From assembly GCA_002509405.1 (NCBI GenBank), contig DAVO01000014.1:30592-94591 (forward strand): DNA of 64,000 bases, in the 5' to 3' direction. The notes under the pieces were generated by a model that was not told where the DNA came from, searched no databases, and saw nothing but the letters and a program-made list of their open reading frames with translations. This stretch comes from Methanomassiliicoccaceae archaeon UBA72 (GTDB lineage: Archaea > Thermoplasmatota > Thermoplasmata > Methanomassiliicoccales > Methanomethylophilaceae). The position numbers and the translations under genes are program-made. This document shows positions 51,934 to 61,367 of this stretch, one piece after another; position 1 is the stretch's first letter; each line of letters opens with the position of its first letter.

Positions 51934-53252
51934 TTCCCGAGGATCTCTCTCATATGGTCGACCCTGCGCTGGACTAGGTCGCGGGTACCGATGTCATGCC
52001 TGACGAAGACGGCATCGCTCTCCACGAACGACAGGGCGGTCTCGCAGTTCCAATCGGCTCCTTCGAGAGAGTCGTCTATCCCGACCACCCCCACTGCCCT
52101 GGAAGTGCCGGTTACCAGGACCCCGTCCCTCATGTCGACGTTGGCGTAGAACGCCACGGCGCCGCTTCTTTTCACACCTTCCATGCACACGGATATCCTG
52201 TGTCCCGCCTCTGGCTTCGTCCCGTATCCGCGGGGTACAACATATTTGCACACCGTGGCCTTTTTGGCAAACCTTACCGTTTCGGAAAGCGTTCCTTTGG
52301 CCATGTCCCAGCAGATCTTTTCAAAGTTGTCCTCGAGGATCGGCAGCACGTTCATGGCCTCAGGGTCTCCGAACCTGGCGTTTATCTCGATTATCTTCGG
52401 TCCGCTCTTCGTGAGCATGAACTGCCCGTACATCGCCCCGCGGTAAGGGCATCCCTCCTCAGACATGGCGGAGACGATCTGCTTCATTATATCCAGCGCT
52501 TTTTTGCGGTCTTCGATTCCCACAAAGGGGAGGAGGTGGTCCGCATCCGAGTATGAGCCCATGCCGCCGGTGTTCGGTCCCACATCGCCTTCGTAGGCCC
52601 TCTTGTGGTCCTGAACCAAAGGCATCGGGGCCACGGTCTTGCCGTCGCAGAACGCCATCTGTGTGAATTCTTCTCCCACGGCCTTCTCTTCGATTATGAC
52701 CCCCGCCCCTCCGATCTTGTGCTCGAATATCTCGTTGACGTAGCCCATTATGTCCTTCATCGTGTGGATGTGCTCGCCCTGTACCTTTACACCCTTGCCG
52801 CCTGTGAGGCCAATGGGCTTGACAACGATCTCGTGGTCGACAGTCCTGAGGTACGCTTCCGTGTCCGCAGGGTTGTCGAAAGCTGCGTATTCCAGGTTTC
52901 CATCTACCTTATGCTTGCGTACCAATTCCCTCATGAAGGATTTGGAGGTCTCGATCCTGGCAGCCGCTTTGGTGGGCGAGGCGCATGGGACCCCCTCCCT
53001 TTCCAGCGCGTCGACGATGCCCGCCTCCAGGGGAGCTTCGGGACCGACGAATGCAAGTTCGATGATATTCTCCCTCGCGAACCTGCAGATCGCATCGATG
53101 TCCTTCTCGTCTGCCAGCAGGTACTTCTTGGCCTTTTCTATTATCCCAGGATTCGAATTATTCATCACCGCATAAACGTCCGAACCCGCCCTGTGGAACG
53201 CATCTACCGCGGCGCACTCCCTGCCGCCGCCGCCTATCGTAAGGACCCTCAT
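51930..53252 (-). CDS. purD: Phosphoribosylamine-glycine ligase
   Basis: A 440-residue ATP-grasp enzyme that makes GAR in purine synthesis. The N-terminal domain has VLTIGGGGRECA, then FVGPEAPLEAGIVDALE. The ATP-grasp region has VVKPIGLTGGKGVKVQGEH and the metal-binding EINARFGDPEAMN. PNTGGMGSYSD is also present. It sits nine bases after hypB and overlaps truA. Length is normal for PurD. Confidence 0.96.
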   Translation of the reverse strand: MRVLTIGGGGRECAAVDAFHRAGSDVYAVMNNSNPGIIEKAKKYLLADEKDIDAICRFARENIIELAFVGPEAPLEAGIVDALEREGVPCASPTKAAARIETSKSFMRELVRKHKVDGNLEYAAFDNPADTEAYLRTVDHEIVVKPIGLTGGKGVKVQGEHIHTMKDIMGYVNEIFEHKIGGAGVIIEEKAVGEEFTQMAFCDGKTVAPMPLVQDHKRAYEGDVGPNTGGMGSYSDADHLLPFVGIEDRKKALDIMKQIVSAMSEEGCPYRGAMYGQFMLTKSGPKIIEINARFGDPEAMNVLPILEDNFEKICWDMAKGTLSETVRFAKKATVCKYVVPRGYGTKPEAGHRISVCMEGVKRSGAVAFYANVDMRDGVLVTGTSRAVGVVGIDDSLEGADWNCETALSFVESDAVFVRHDIGTRDLVQRRVDHMREILGK

Positions 53253-53261
53253 CCATTCACC

Positions 53262-53912
53262 TCAGAGCTTCAGGGCCGCGATTATCTCGTCCATGCCCAT
53301 GTCTTTCTTCGCGCTGCAGGCGTACATCGACTTGAGGCCCCCCGTCAGCCTGCTGTAGTCGTCCATTATCACCTGGGGGTCTACGCCAACGGCGTCGGCT
53401 ATGTCCATCTTGTTCAGTATCGCAAGGTCGGAGTGCAGGAATATGCTGTGGTGCTTCCTGACCATATCGTCCCCCTCCGTGGTCGATATGACCACGGCCC
53501 TGTAATCGGTTCCCAGAGGAAAATCTGCGGGACATACGAGGTTGCCCACGTTTTCGATGAAGAGCACGTCATATTTGCTCAGGTCTATCTTTTCCAGCGC
53601 CTTAGCGACAAGGTTCGCGTCCAGATGGCACTCGGAACCCGTGTTGCAGTTGACTGCATCCATGCCGGACTTCTCCATCCTGGCGAAATCATCGTCACCC
53701 GTTACGTCGCCAGCAATGGCGCATACCTTCAAACCCTTGGCCCTGAGCTTCTCGGCTAACCTGATGATCATCGTGGTCTTCCCCGAGCCGATGGAGCCCA
53801 TGAAATCTACGGACTTGATCCCGTGCTCCTTGAGGAGACGGTAGTTCTTATGGGCCAATTTGGCGTTCTCCTTGAGAACGTCGTATTCCATGCCCACCTG
53901 TACGAAGTGCAT
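53262..53912 (-). CDS. hypB: Hydrogenase nickel-incorporation GTPase HypB
   Basis: 216 residues from ATG 53912, which gives the usual archaeal N-terminus (MHFVQVGMEYDVLKENAKLAHKN). The P-loop is GSIGSGKT (39-46). The nickel site motif NCNTGSECHLDA carries the cysteine and histidine ligands. NKMDIADAV gives guanine specificity. HypB delivers nickel to [NiFe]-hydrogenases, which fits a hydrogen-using methanogen. It is first in an operon with purD, truA and the translin gene. The operon mix is not functionally obvious. Confidence 0.95.
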   Translation of the reverse strand: MHFVQVGMEYDVLKENAKLAHKNYRLLKEHGIKSVDFMGSIGSGKTTMIIRLAEKLRAKGLKVCAIAGDVTGDDDFARMEKSGMDAVNCNTGSECHLDANLVAKALEKIDLSKYDVLFIENVGNLVCPADFPLGTDYRAVVISTTEGDDMVRKHHSIFLHSDLAILNKMDIADAVGVDPQVIMDDYSRLTGGLKSMYACSAKKDMGMDEIIAALKL

Positions 53913-54001
53913 GGGGAGGTCAACACCGTGGCCCGTAATAATGTTAACCACGGGCCTCTAGCAAAAGTCATAAAGACGGAGCATGATGAGGGGGCGTTCA
54001 A

Positions 54002-55294
54002 ATGAGCTATTCAGAGTCATTATCCAAGCTCCTGGCATCTGCAGATGCGTCGGAGGGTTGCAAACTCACAGTCACTTCCAAAGGCCGCACTTACGTGGGC
54101 ACCATGATGCCCCACCATGACTTCAGCGCCCCCGACATACTCGTTCTGAAGCTGAAGAGCGGGTACAACATAGGCGTCAGGATGTACGGGGACTCCGAGA
54201 TCCATGTGGCTGAGCGCCCCTCGGAGAGAAAGAAGAGCGCCCCGTCAAGGGAGCCGAAGAAGGGAATGAAGAAGCTGGTGCTGATCGGTACGGGAGGCAC
54301 GATCGCGTCATATGTCGACTACAGGACAGGGGCCGTACAGCCCGCCCTCTCCACGTCCGAGCTGGTGAACGCCGTTCCGGAGCTCAGGGAGATAGCCAAC
54401 ATCGAGGCGCGGGTGCTCTTCTCGATATTCTCGGAGAACATGAACGTGGAACACTGGCAGAAGCTGGCAACGGCGGTTTCCGAAGAGATAAACGCGGGGG
54501 CCGACGGGATAATCATACCTCATGGCACAGACACCATGGGGTACACCGCAGCCGCGTTGTCCTTCATGCTGGGAGACGTTCCCAAGCCGGTGGTTCTCGT
54601 GGGGGCCCAGAGGTCATCGGACCGCCCCTCGTCGGACGCAACCGGAAATCTGATGGCAAGTGCCAGGTTCTGTGTGGATGGCGGCAGGGCAGGAGTTTTT
54701 GTGGTGATGCACGACACTCACGGCGACGACTCTTTCGCAGTGCACACGGGGACCCGTGTCAGGAAGATGCACACATCGAGGCGCGACGCCTTCCACAGCA
54801 TCAACGCTCTGCCGGTGGCCCACATCGATTCCGAAGGGAAGATGGAGTTCTCCGGTCAGGGGAGGGCCGTTTCTGAAGGAAAGTCGGTCGCTAGGACGGG
54901 AATGGAGAAGAAATGCGTCCTTCTGCAGTCTTATCCGGGCATGGACCCGGAAATTTTCACGCAGGTCCTGGTGGCCAGCAGGGGGGCCGTCATTGCAGGG
55001 TCCGGTCTCGGTCATGTCAACGAGAACATGATCCCGGCCATCAAGAAGGCGGTCGATTCGGGTACCATAGTGATCATAACGTCCCAGTGCCTGGGAGGTA
55101 CTACGAACCTCAATGTCTACAACACCGGAAGGGACATGCTCTCAGCCGGAGCGGTGCCCGTGGGGGACATGTTGCCCGAGACCGCATACGTGAAGCTGAT
55201 GTGGGCAATCGCAAACTCAGCCGACGGTAAGGAGGCCGTGGAGATAATGAAGGCCCCGCTCGCCGGCGAGACGGGCGACAGGAGGGTGGCCTGA
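54002..55294 (+). CDS. gatD: Glutamyl-tRNA(Gln) amidotransferase subunit D
   Basis: A 430-residue archaeal amidotransferase subunit that releases ammonia from glutamine or asparagine. Residues 1-75 form the small N-terminal barrel special to GatD. The asparaginase-like part starts with GTGGTIAS (catalytic T100) and has PHGTDTMGYTA and HDTHGDDS. With GatE it converts Glu-tRNA(Gln) to Gln-tRNA(Gln). The stop shares one base with the gatE ATG. A TATA-like CATAAAG lies about 30 bases before the start. Confidence 0.97.
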   Translation: MSYSESLSKLLASADASEGCKLTVTSKGRTYVGTMMPHHDFSAPDILVLKLKSGYNIGVRMYGDSEIHVAERPSERKKSAPSREPKKGMKKLVLIGTGGTIASYVDYRTGAVQPALSTSELVNAVPELREIANIEARVLFSIFSENMNVEHWQKLATAVSEEINAGADGIIIPHGTDTMGYTAAALSFMLGDVPKPVVLVGAQRSSDRPSSDATGNLMASARFCVDGGRAGVFVVMHDTHGDDSFAVHTGTRVRKMHTSRRDAFHSINALPVAHIDSEGKMEFSGQGRAVSEGKSVARTGMEKKCVLLQSYPGMDPEIFTQVLVASRGAVIAGSGLGHVNENMIPAIKKAVDSGTIVIITSQCLGGTTNLNVYNTGRDMLSAGAVPVGDMLPETAYVKLMWAIANSADGKEAVEIMKAPLAGETGDRRVA

Positions 55295-57159
55295 TGGATT
55301 ATGAAATGATGTGCGGGATAGAGATACACCAGCAGCTGGACACCAAGAAGCTGTTCTGCTCCTGCGACACGGTGCTCTGCGACGAGGGATTCGGTGCACA
55401 CTACCGTAAACTAAGGCCCACCACCAGCGAGATGGGCGAGATAGACCGTGCGGCGCTGGCACAGCACGGAAGGCATATGGACTTCAGGTATCAGTGCTGC
55501 CAAGGCGCCTCATGCCTGGTGGACCTGGACGAGGAGCCGCCCCACGATGTCAACAAGGAGGCCATGGACGTCTCGCTCGTCTTCTCCGCGATGCTTGATG
55601 CCGATATAACCGACGAGATCCACTTCATGAGGAAGATCGTGGTGGACGGTTCGAACACCTCCGGTTTCCAGAGGACGGCACTGGTGTCGACGGGCGGGGA
55701 AGTGGAAGTAAACGGCAGGAAGATCTCGATACTCTCCGTTTGCCTGGAAGAGGACGCGGCCAGGAAGATAGAGACCAAAGGCAACGAAGTGACCTACAGG
55801 CTCGACCGCCTCGGCTTCCCGCTCATAGAGGTTGCCACGGGACCGGACATGAGGACTCCGGAAGAGGTGATGGAGGTGGCGATGCGCCTCGGTTCGCTGC
55901 TAAGGGCGACCAAAAAGGTGAAGCGTGGCATCGGGACGATAAGGGAAGACCTGAACATATCCATCCCGAGCGGGGCCCGCATAGAGATAAAGGGAGTCCA
56001 GGAGCTGAAGATGTTGCCGGACTTCGTGCGCAACGAGGTGAACCGGCAGAAGATGCTCCTCGAGGTCAAGGAGATCCTCGGAAAACGGGGAGTGAAGCCC
56101 GCCGCCGCCGAAACTGTCGACGCGACGGATATTTTCGAAGACTGCCCGTCGAAGGTCGTCACGTCCGCCATCAAGAGCAAGGGCGTAGTGCTCGCAGTGA
56201 AACTCCCGGGCTTCGCCGGCGTGATGAACGGCGACTCGGGGAGGCTCAGGCTCGGAGCCGAGATGGCCCAGCGGGCCAGGGCCCACGGGGTCAAAGGGAT
56301 ATTCCATTCCGACGAGCTTCCCAACTACGGGATAGACATCGAATACGTGGATGCGCTGAAAGAATTCCTGGGAATGTCGTCTCCCGAAGACGCGTTCGTG
56401 ATATGCGCGGCGCCCGAGGCGACCGCGAGGGAGGCGCTGGTCGCCGCGGTCGAACGTGCCAACGAGGCGCTGGAGGGAATCCCGGAGGAGACCAGGGACC
56501 CCCTGCCGGACGGCACCACGAAGTATTCGAGGCCTCTGCCCGGAGCGGCCAGGATGTATCCCGAGACCGATGTCCCTCCGACGCTGGTCACAGAAGAGAA
56601 AGTGGCGGAAATCAAGGCGTCCATGCCCGAATTCCCGGAAGAGATCGAGAGAAGGCTGGTCGAACAGTACGGTATCAACTCCCAACAGGCCTATCAGATG
56701 CTGAGGGAGAGCAACTATGAGCTCTTCGAGAAGCTGGCCGGAGCTTACCGTGCACTGTCTTCCGTCGCAGCGACCACCCTGACCAACACGTACAGCGAGC
56801 TGGATCGCGAAGGGATAACGGCAGCCGACATTCCTGACAGAGCAATGATCGAGATTTTCGATATGCTGTCGCACAACAAGTTCGCCAAAGAGGCCCTTCC
56901 CGACATCATACGCGAGGTGTCCAAGGGCTCATCCCCTCAGGCGGCCGTTTCGAAGCTGGGCCTGGAGGCCGTGGAGGAAGACGAGGCAGCGAAGATAGTC
57001 GCATCCATAGTCAGAGAGAGGGAGGAGTTCGTGCGCAGCAAGGGGATCGAGGCGGTGGGTCCGCTGATGGGCCCCGTTATGGCCGCGCTCAGGGGAAAAA
57101 TCGACGGCAAGGCCGCCAACGAAATCCTCGCGAAAGAAATCTCAAAGTTGATCGGATGA
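55294..57159 (+). CDS. gatE: Glutamyl-tRNA(Gln) amidotransferase subunit E
   Basis: The 621-residue partner of GatD. The GatB-like kinase core shows the MCGIEIHQQLDTKKLFCSC opening with its zinc-type cysteines, TSEMGEIDRAA, and IEVATGPDM. The AspRS-like insertion specific to GatE lies around residues 285-400. The C-terminal YqeY-like tail domain closes with AALRGKIDGKAANEIL. Archaea use GatDE for Gln-tRNA formation. The last 18 bases overlap the convergent methyltransferase gene. Confidence 0.97.
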   Translation: MDYEMMCGIEIHQQLDTKKLFCSCDTVLCDEGFGAHYRKLRPTTSEMGEIDRAALAQHGRHMDFRYQCCQGASCLVDLDEEPPHDVNKEAMDVSLVFSAMLDADITDEIHFMRKIVVDGSNTSGFQRTALVSTGGEVEVNGRKISILSVCLEEDAARKIETKGNEVTYRLDRLGFPLIEVATGPDMRTPEEVMEVAMRLGSLLRATKKVKRGIGTIREDLNISIPSGARIEIKGVQELKMLPDFVRNEVNRQKMLLEVKEILGKRGVKPAAAETVDATDIFEDCPSKVVTSAIKSKGVVLAVKLPGFAGVMNGDSGRLRLGAEMAQRARAHGVKGIFHSDELPNYGIDIEYVDALKEFLGMSSPEDAFVICAAPEATAREALVAAVERANEALEGIPEETRDPLPDGTTKYSRPLPGAARMYPETDVPPTLVTEEKVAEIKASMPEFPEEIERRLVEQYGINSQQAYQMLRESNYELFEKLAGAYRALSSVAATTLTNTYSELDREGITAADIPDRAMIEIFDMLSHNKFAKEALPDIIREVSKGSSPQAAVSKLGLEAVEEDEAAKIVASIVREREEFVRSKGIEAVGPLMGPVMAALRGKIDGKAANEILAKEISKLIG

Positions 57160-57720
57160 AGATATCTGCAGCACCTGCAACCGCTCGAAGAACAGCGGCA
57201 GCTCCCCGAGGATTTTGACGGAATACGTCGAAAGCAGAGATTCCAGTATATCCCGGTCCATGAGCGAAGACACGACCACCACCACGCGCCATCCCTTATT
57301 CCCGTGATCATCCGCGCCTCTGAGAAGTTCGGGAAGGGGCCCCATGCCCCCCTCGCCCCCCGACCACGCCTCGGAAAGTTCGCAATCGTCATCGACCGGC
57401 AGGTACGGGAGGTTGAAAACGATCGTATCGAACGTGCCGGAAACGGAATCGTATACATCAGTTTCGATAACCTCGATTTCGATCCCGTTGCGTTCAGCGT
57501 TCCTTCTGGTCAGCTCCACCGCGTGAGGGTTGATATCTCCCGCAGTGACTTCCGCTCCCGCCATTGCGCAGTGCAAGGACACGATCCCGGAACCGCAACC
57601 TATCTCGAGCACCTTTTCCCCGGCCTCGACATCGAGGCAGCTTATGAGCAATAAGCTGTCTTCAGAAGGCGGATAGACGCGGCTGTCCCCCTCGGCTATT
57701 ATCTCGGGGATATAAAGCAT
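57142..57720 (-). CDS. HemK2/PrmC-like N5-glutamine or protein methyltransferase
   Basis: 192 residues from ATG 57720. Motif I is VLEIGCGSGIVSL, the acidic loop is AGDINPHAVELT, and the substrate motif is NLPYLP where the HemK family normally has NPPY. Archaeal homologues (Mtq2-like) methylate the GGQ glutamine of release factor aRF1 in the studied cases. The P-to-L change at the substrate site is unusual. A TATA-like AATATATCA about 25 bases upstream (near 57745) implies a leaderless mRNA. Confidence 0.85.
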   Translation of the reverse strand: MLYIPEIIAEGDSRVYPPSEDSLLLISCLDVEAGEKVLEIGCGSGIVSLHCAMAGAEVTAGDINPHAVELTRRNAERNGIEIEVIETDVYDSVSGTFDTIVFNLPYLPVDDDCELSEAWSGGEGGMGPLPELLRGADDHGNKGWRVVVVVSSLMDRDILESLLSTYSVKILGELPLFFERLQVLQISSSDQL

Positions 57721-57790
57721 ACAATCAAAATATCCGCATTGATGATATATTATGCGGAATAAGTTAAAGTGTATTCCCGAATGGACGAGC

Positions 57791-58369
57791 ATGATCAGAC
57801 TGGATGTCCTGGCCCCAGGGAGATTGGAAAGGGATGGCGAGGGCAAGGTGATCAGTGCAGACTCCACGTGCACGTTGATCAGAACCGACGACGGGCTTAT
57901 CGTCGTAGACCCGAGCACAAATTATATGAGGCCGATGATAAAAAACTCACTCATGCGTTGCGGGGTTCTGTTCGGGGACGTCAGCGCCGTCGTCCTTACC
58001 CATGCACATGCGGACCACATACAGAACCTGAGCCTTTTCCTCAAGGCCGCGGTATACATCCACGAAGGGGAAGATGTCGAAATAGAGGGGGCCATAGTTG
58101 TCGAGGAGGAGGAGATGCAGCTCGTACCCGGCGTCAGCCTGGTCCACACCCCCGGGCACACCGAGGGGTCTATGAGTGTTTTCGTGGATTCGGACCGCAG
58201 GTACGTGATCGCCGGCGATGCCATACCGACGGAGGGCAACTACAGGAAGATGCATCCTCCGGCGGTCAACTGCGATGCCGATGCCGCGTTGCAAAGTATT
58301 AAGAAGATAAAGAGATACGCGGACGTGATCATACCCGGACATGGTTTTCCGTTTATGGCCCGAATGTGA
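57791..58369 (+). CDS. Metallo-beta-lactamase-fold hydrolase
   Basis: 192 residues from ATG 57791; an in-frame ATG at 57752 lies too close to the TATA-like element (about 57742-57751) to be transcribed with it. The dinuclear zinc motif is LTHAHADHIQN, followed by VHTPGHTEGS, AGDAIP and a final IIPGHG. The substrate cannot be told. It overlaps or abuts the zinc-finger protein gene that follows. Confidence 0.85.
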   Translation: MIRLDVLAPGRLERDGEGKVISADSTCTLIRTDDGLIVVDPSTNYMRPMIKNSLMRCGVLFGDVSAVVLTHAHADHIQNLSLFLKAAVYIHEGEDVEIEGAIVVEEEEMQLVPGVSLVHTPGHTEGSMSVFVDSDRRYVIAGDAIPTEGNYRKMHPPAVNCDADAALQSIKKIKRYADVIIPGHGFPFMARM

Positions 58370-58374
58370 TTATC

Positions 58375-59004
58375 ATGAACGACGAAGAACTTCCCGAATT
58401 CATCATTTTCGAATGCGCGAAATGCCGTGATTTCACGGAGCATGAGATACTGAAAGGAAGGTTCGGCAAGGCATCGGTATCCGGAACCTTCAAATGCACC
58501 GAATGCGGGACAGTCGCTTCTACGACCATACGTCTCCCTGAGGACATAAGGGTCAAAGTCGTTTTCAGCGACGGAGACGTGACTTCAGTAACAGAGACGG
58601 TTCTTAAAAGCAACGAGATCGTGGAGAAGGGGGACGAGTTCTTTTTAGACAGCGGCGAGAGGGTCCGCGTGACGCTCATCGACGATGAATCGGGAAGGAC
58701 ACCGCGTAGGGCGCAGGCCACGAGGATCAAGTGCCTGTGGGTCAAGCAGTTCGGGGTGCTCAACGTCAAAGTATCGATAAACGACAACCACCGCACCCTT
58801 TCGATGGTGGTCGAGGCTGAGCCGGACGATGAGTTCACCATCGGCACCACAATACCTTTTGAAGATTTCGACTGCTACGTACATGCGATCAAGACGAAAG
58901 ACAGGCTCCTAAGGAAAGGTTCTGCGGAAGCACGTGACATAACCAGGGTCTACGGCAAGATCCGCAAGAAGCAGTACGCAGTGATGGACTTCGAAGACGA
59001 GTGA
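58375..59004 (+). CDS. HVO_0476-like archaeal zinc finger protein
   Basis: About 209 residues from ATG 58375 (an in-frame GTG at 58366 is possible). The N-terminus holds an ECAKC...KCTECGT zinc ribbon, then a predicted beta-rich region and SGRTPRRAQATRIKCLWVKQFGV. This fits the HVO_0476 family found across archaea, whose role is unknown; nucleic-acid binding is a guess. The stop touches the stop of the convergent phosphatase gene. Confidence 0.75.
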   Translation: MNDEELPEFIIFECAKCRDFTEHEILKGRFGKASVSGTFKCTECGTVASTTIRLPEDIRVKVVFSDGDVTSVTETVLKSNEIVEKGDEFFLDSGERVRVTLIDDESGRTPRRAQATRIKCLWVKQFGVLNVKVSINDNHRTLSMVVEAEPDDEFTIGTTIPFEDFDCYVHAIKTKDRLLRKGSAEARDITRVYGKIRKKQYAVMDFEDE

Positions 59005-59655
59005 TCATCCGAAGATGATGTCCAGCACCTCGGAGATATTGTCGGAGCGCACCACTGCGTCCGCGGCCTCTACGATCATATCGTCTATGGGGTTGAAGGC
59101 TATCGACAGACCGCTGTTCCTGAACATGCCTATGTCGGTGAACGAGTTGCCTATCGACACTGTACGGTCCTTGTCCGTGCCGTATTTTTCCTGGAATTCC
59201 CTGACGTTTATTCCCTTGTCACGTAGGTCCACGTTCATTATCCCCTCACCGGTGAGGCGACCTCCCTCGCAGGTCTCGAGGGAATCTGCTATGTAGGCGT
59301 CGAAGCCGAATTCGTCTGCGATCATTTTCGCGGCTACGTCGATGCCTCCGCTGACTATCACGCACCTCATGCCCTCAGATTTCAAGGCGGCGACGGTCTC
59401 CTGTATCCCTTCGGTCAGGGGCATTGTCCTGAAAATCTGGGAAATCTTGTCGATGGTGACATCCGGATCGGCCTTCTTCCAAAGGGCTATGTCTCTGCGC
59501 ATGAACTCCGGTTCGTCTATCTCGCCGGAGCAGAACGCGTAGTATGATTCTTCGTTGTCCACATCGTATATGTCGTGGACCCATCCCCATGAGCTCCTTT
59601 GGGTTGTCAGGGTCCCGTCCATATCGAAACAAACAAGTTCGTAATCCATGGACAT
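59005..59655 (-). CDS. HAD-superfamily phosphatase, SerB-like
   Basis: A 216-residue haloacid dehalogenase-type phosphatase. The catalytic motif is FDMDGTLT (nucleophile D11, acid D13), motif II is IVSGG, and motif IV is GNSFTDIGMF. The overall layout is like phosphoserine phosphatase, the last step of serine synthesis, but the archaeal relatives are not all SerB. The gene faces the HVO_0476-like gene end to end. Confidence 0.82.
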   Translation of the reverse strand: MSMDYELVCFDMDGTLTTQRSSWGWVHDIYDVDNEESYYAFCSGEIDEPEFMRRDIALWKKADPDVTIDKISQIFRTMPLTEGIQETVAALKSEGMRCVIVSGGIDVAAKMIADEFGFDAYIADSLETCEGGRLTGEGIMNVDLRDKGINVREFQEKYGTDKDRTVSIGNSFTDIGMFRNSGLSIAFNPIDDMIVEAADAVVRSDNISEVLDIIFG

Positions 59656-59672
59656 GGGATATCAGGCCCTGG

Positions 59673-59875
59673 TTAAAACTGTGTCCATAACCGTCTTCTA
59701 ACGATAAGCCCTGCGATTATGAAGAATGCTGCCCCCGTTACGATCATATAGGCTATGCTGGACCCTGGTATGACCAGCGAAGAGCCGGTCCTCTCCGACG
59801 CTGAACGAGATATCGCCCACGGCAAGGAGGTCCCGCAGCTTTGCCGAGTCCTGTCACCTCGATAATCTCGCGCAT
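59673..59875 (-). pseudogene. Deletion remnant of an ABC transporter: start of the ATPase joined to the end of the permease
   Basis: From ATG 59875 one frame reads MREIIEVTGLGKAAG. After a frameshift the next frame reads LLAVGDISFSVGED, the usual opening of an ABC-2 type ATPase before Walker A. A further frame then gives SSIAYMIVTGAAFFIIAGLIVRRRLWTQF in two parts: SSIAYMIVTGAAFFI and IAGLIVRRRLW, which looks like the last membrane helix and basic tail of an ABC-2 permease. The Walker motifs and most of both genes are missing. I infer that one deletion removed the middle of a two-gene operon, followed by frameshift decay. A small membrane protein is the alternative. Confidence 0.55.
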
Positions 59876-59936
59876 GCAACCCGACGGTAGAATTAACGGG
59901 CATGATGTCATCCTAACAATTTTATTGTTTGGAACC

Positions 59937-60662
59937 ATGGGAATGACGATGCTTCTCATCATCGGGACCGGTCACGTTTTCAAGATGGAGGAGCAGGTGC
60001 GCTTCATCATAAAGAACACCTGGCCGGATGCGGTGCTGGTGGAACTGGACGAAAAAAGATTCCGGGTGATGGACGGTACATATGAGCATCCAAAGGATAC
60101 GAAGCCGATCAAGATGCCCGGGATTGTCAAGTCCCTGGGGAAGACACAGAGCAGAACGGCATCGCAGTTCGGAACATATGCGGGCATGGAACTTCTTGAG
60201 GCTTGCAGGGCAGGAAAGGCCGCAGGCGCCGAGGTAATACTCATGGACGGTGATGTGGTGGAGATGCTGCTCAGAATGTGGGACGAGATGTCGTTGATCG
60301 AGAAGCTCCGCTGGCGCTTTTCGGGCATGAAGGACAGTAAATCCTCGAGAAAGGACGTCGAAAAGACCCAGAAGGATTTTTCTGACAACGAGAAAGAGTA
60401 TATGGACCATATGAGGCGCCGCTACCCTTCCATGATGCGGATACTTCTGGACGAACGCAACGAATCGATGGCGAAAAAGATCATCGAGGCATCGTCCAGG
60501 CATAAAAAAATGATAGCAGTTGTCGGGGATGCCCATGTAGAAGGGATATCGATGCTGCTCCCCGAGGAAATGGATGTAAGGAAAGTGCGCCTGGCGGACA
60601 TCAGGGACGAACAAAAGATAGGTAAGCTGATGGCAGATATATGGTACGAAAGGTTGGATTGA
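59937..60662 (+). CDS. TraB/PrgY-family protein
   Basis: About 241 residues. The start LLIIGTGHVFKMEEQVRF, then DAVLVELDEKRF, SLGKTQSRTASQFGTYAGME, and the closing VVGDAHVEGIS match the TraB (GumN-like, erythromycin-esterase-like) family with conserved GTxHV and GDAH residues. Several close ATGs (59937, 59943, 59949) are possible starts; the TATA-like ATTTTATTG is at about 59918-59926. No C-terminal membrane part is seen, unlike some TraB proteins. thyX begins four bases downstream. Confidence 0.8.
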   Translation: MGMTMLLIIGTGHVFKMEEQVRFIIKNTWPDAVLVELDEKRFRVMDGTYEHPKDTKPIKMPGIVKSLGKTQSRTASQFGTYAGMELLEACRAGKAAGAEVILMDGDVVEMLLRMWDEMSLIEKLRWRFSGMKDSKSSRKDVEKTQKDFSDNEKEYMDHMRRRYPSMMRILLDERNESMAKKIIEASSRHKKMIAVVGDAHVEGISMLLPEEMDVRKVRLADIRDEQKIGKLMADIWYERLD

Positions 60663-60666
60663 TCCG

Positions 60667-61329
60667 ATGAGAGTAACGCTTCTATCTTACACAAGGGACG
60701 CGGACGAAATATGCGCCGCCGCAGGAAGGTCCTGCTATTCCGAAAAGCCGGCGGACGAGATCCTGGGCACCGGAGATGCGGAAAAATCCCTTGGTAAGAT
60801 CGTCTCTATGGGTCACCACTCCGTGATTGAGCATGCGGTCTTCACGTTCTCCGTTTCGGGCGTGTCCAGGTCTCTGACGCATCAGCTGGTCAGGCACCGC
60901 ATAGCCTCTTTCTCGCAGCAGTCTCAGAGATATGTGCCGCTCAGGGCCCCGACATATGTCGTTCCGCATACAGTGAGCAACGACCCCGTTGCAATGAAGA
61001 TATACGAAGAGGCGATGGAAAAGATATGGGAGGCATACTCCAAACTGGGAGATATTGTCCCGGCCGAGGATGCCAGATACTTACTCCCTAACGGCTGCAC
61101 AACCAATATCACTATAACCATGAATGCCAGGGAGCTGCTGCATTTCTTCAATCTCAGGTGCTGCGAGAGGGCCCAGTGGGAGATACGCGAGATGGCGGAC
61201 GAGATGCTGAAGCTATGCAGGGATGTTTCCCCCACCATTTTCAAGGATGCCGGTCCGCCCTGCGTGAGGGGCCCCTGCCCAGAAGGCAGCAAGTCCTGCG
61301 GGCATCCCAAAAGACTTAAAAAGCCTTAA
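60667..61329 (+). CDS. thyX: Flavin-dependent thymidylate synthase ThyX
   Basis: A 220-residue enzyme that makes dTMP with methylenetetrahydrofolate (or the methanogen equivalent) and reduced flavin. The signature RHRIASFSQQSQR spans 76-88. The late NARELLHFFNLRCCERAQWEIREM is also typical. The C-terminus has cysteines (CVRGPCPEG, CGHP) as in archaeal ThyX. It is co-transcribed with the TraB-like gene. Confidence 0.96.
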   Translation: MRVTLLSYTRDADEICAAAGRSCYSEKPADEILGTGDAEKSLGKIVSMGHHSVIEHAVFTFSVSGVSRSLTHQLVRHRIASFSQQSQRYVPLRAPTYVVPHTVSNDPVAMKIYEEAMEKIWEAYSKLGDIVPAEDARYLLPNGCTTNITITMNARELLHFFNLRCCERAQWEIREMADEMLKLCRDVSPTIFKDAGPPCVRGPCPEGSKSCGHPKRLKKP

Positions 61330-61367
61330 ATAGGGCATATACTTAATCGGTTCACTCGGTGAAAGAT

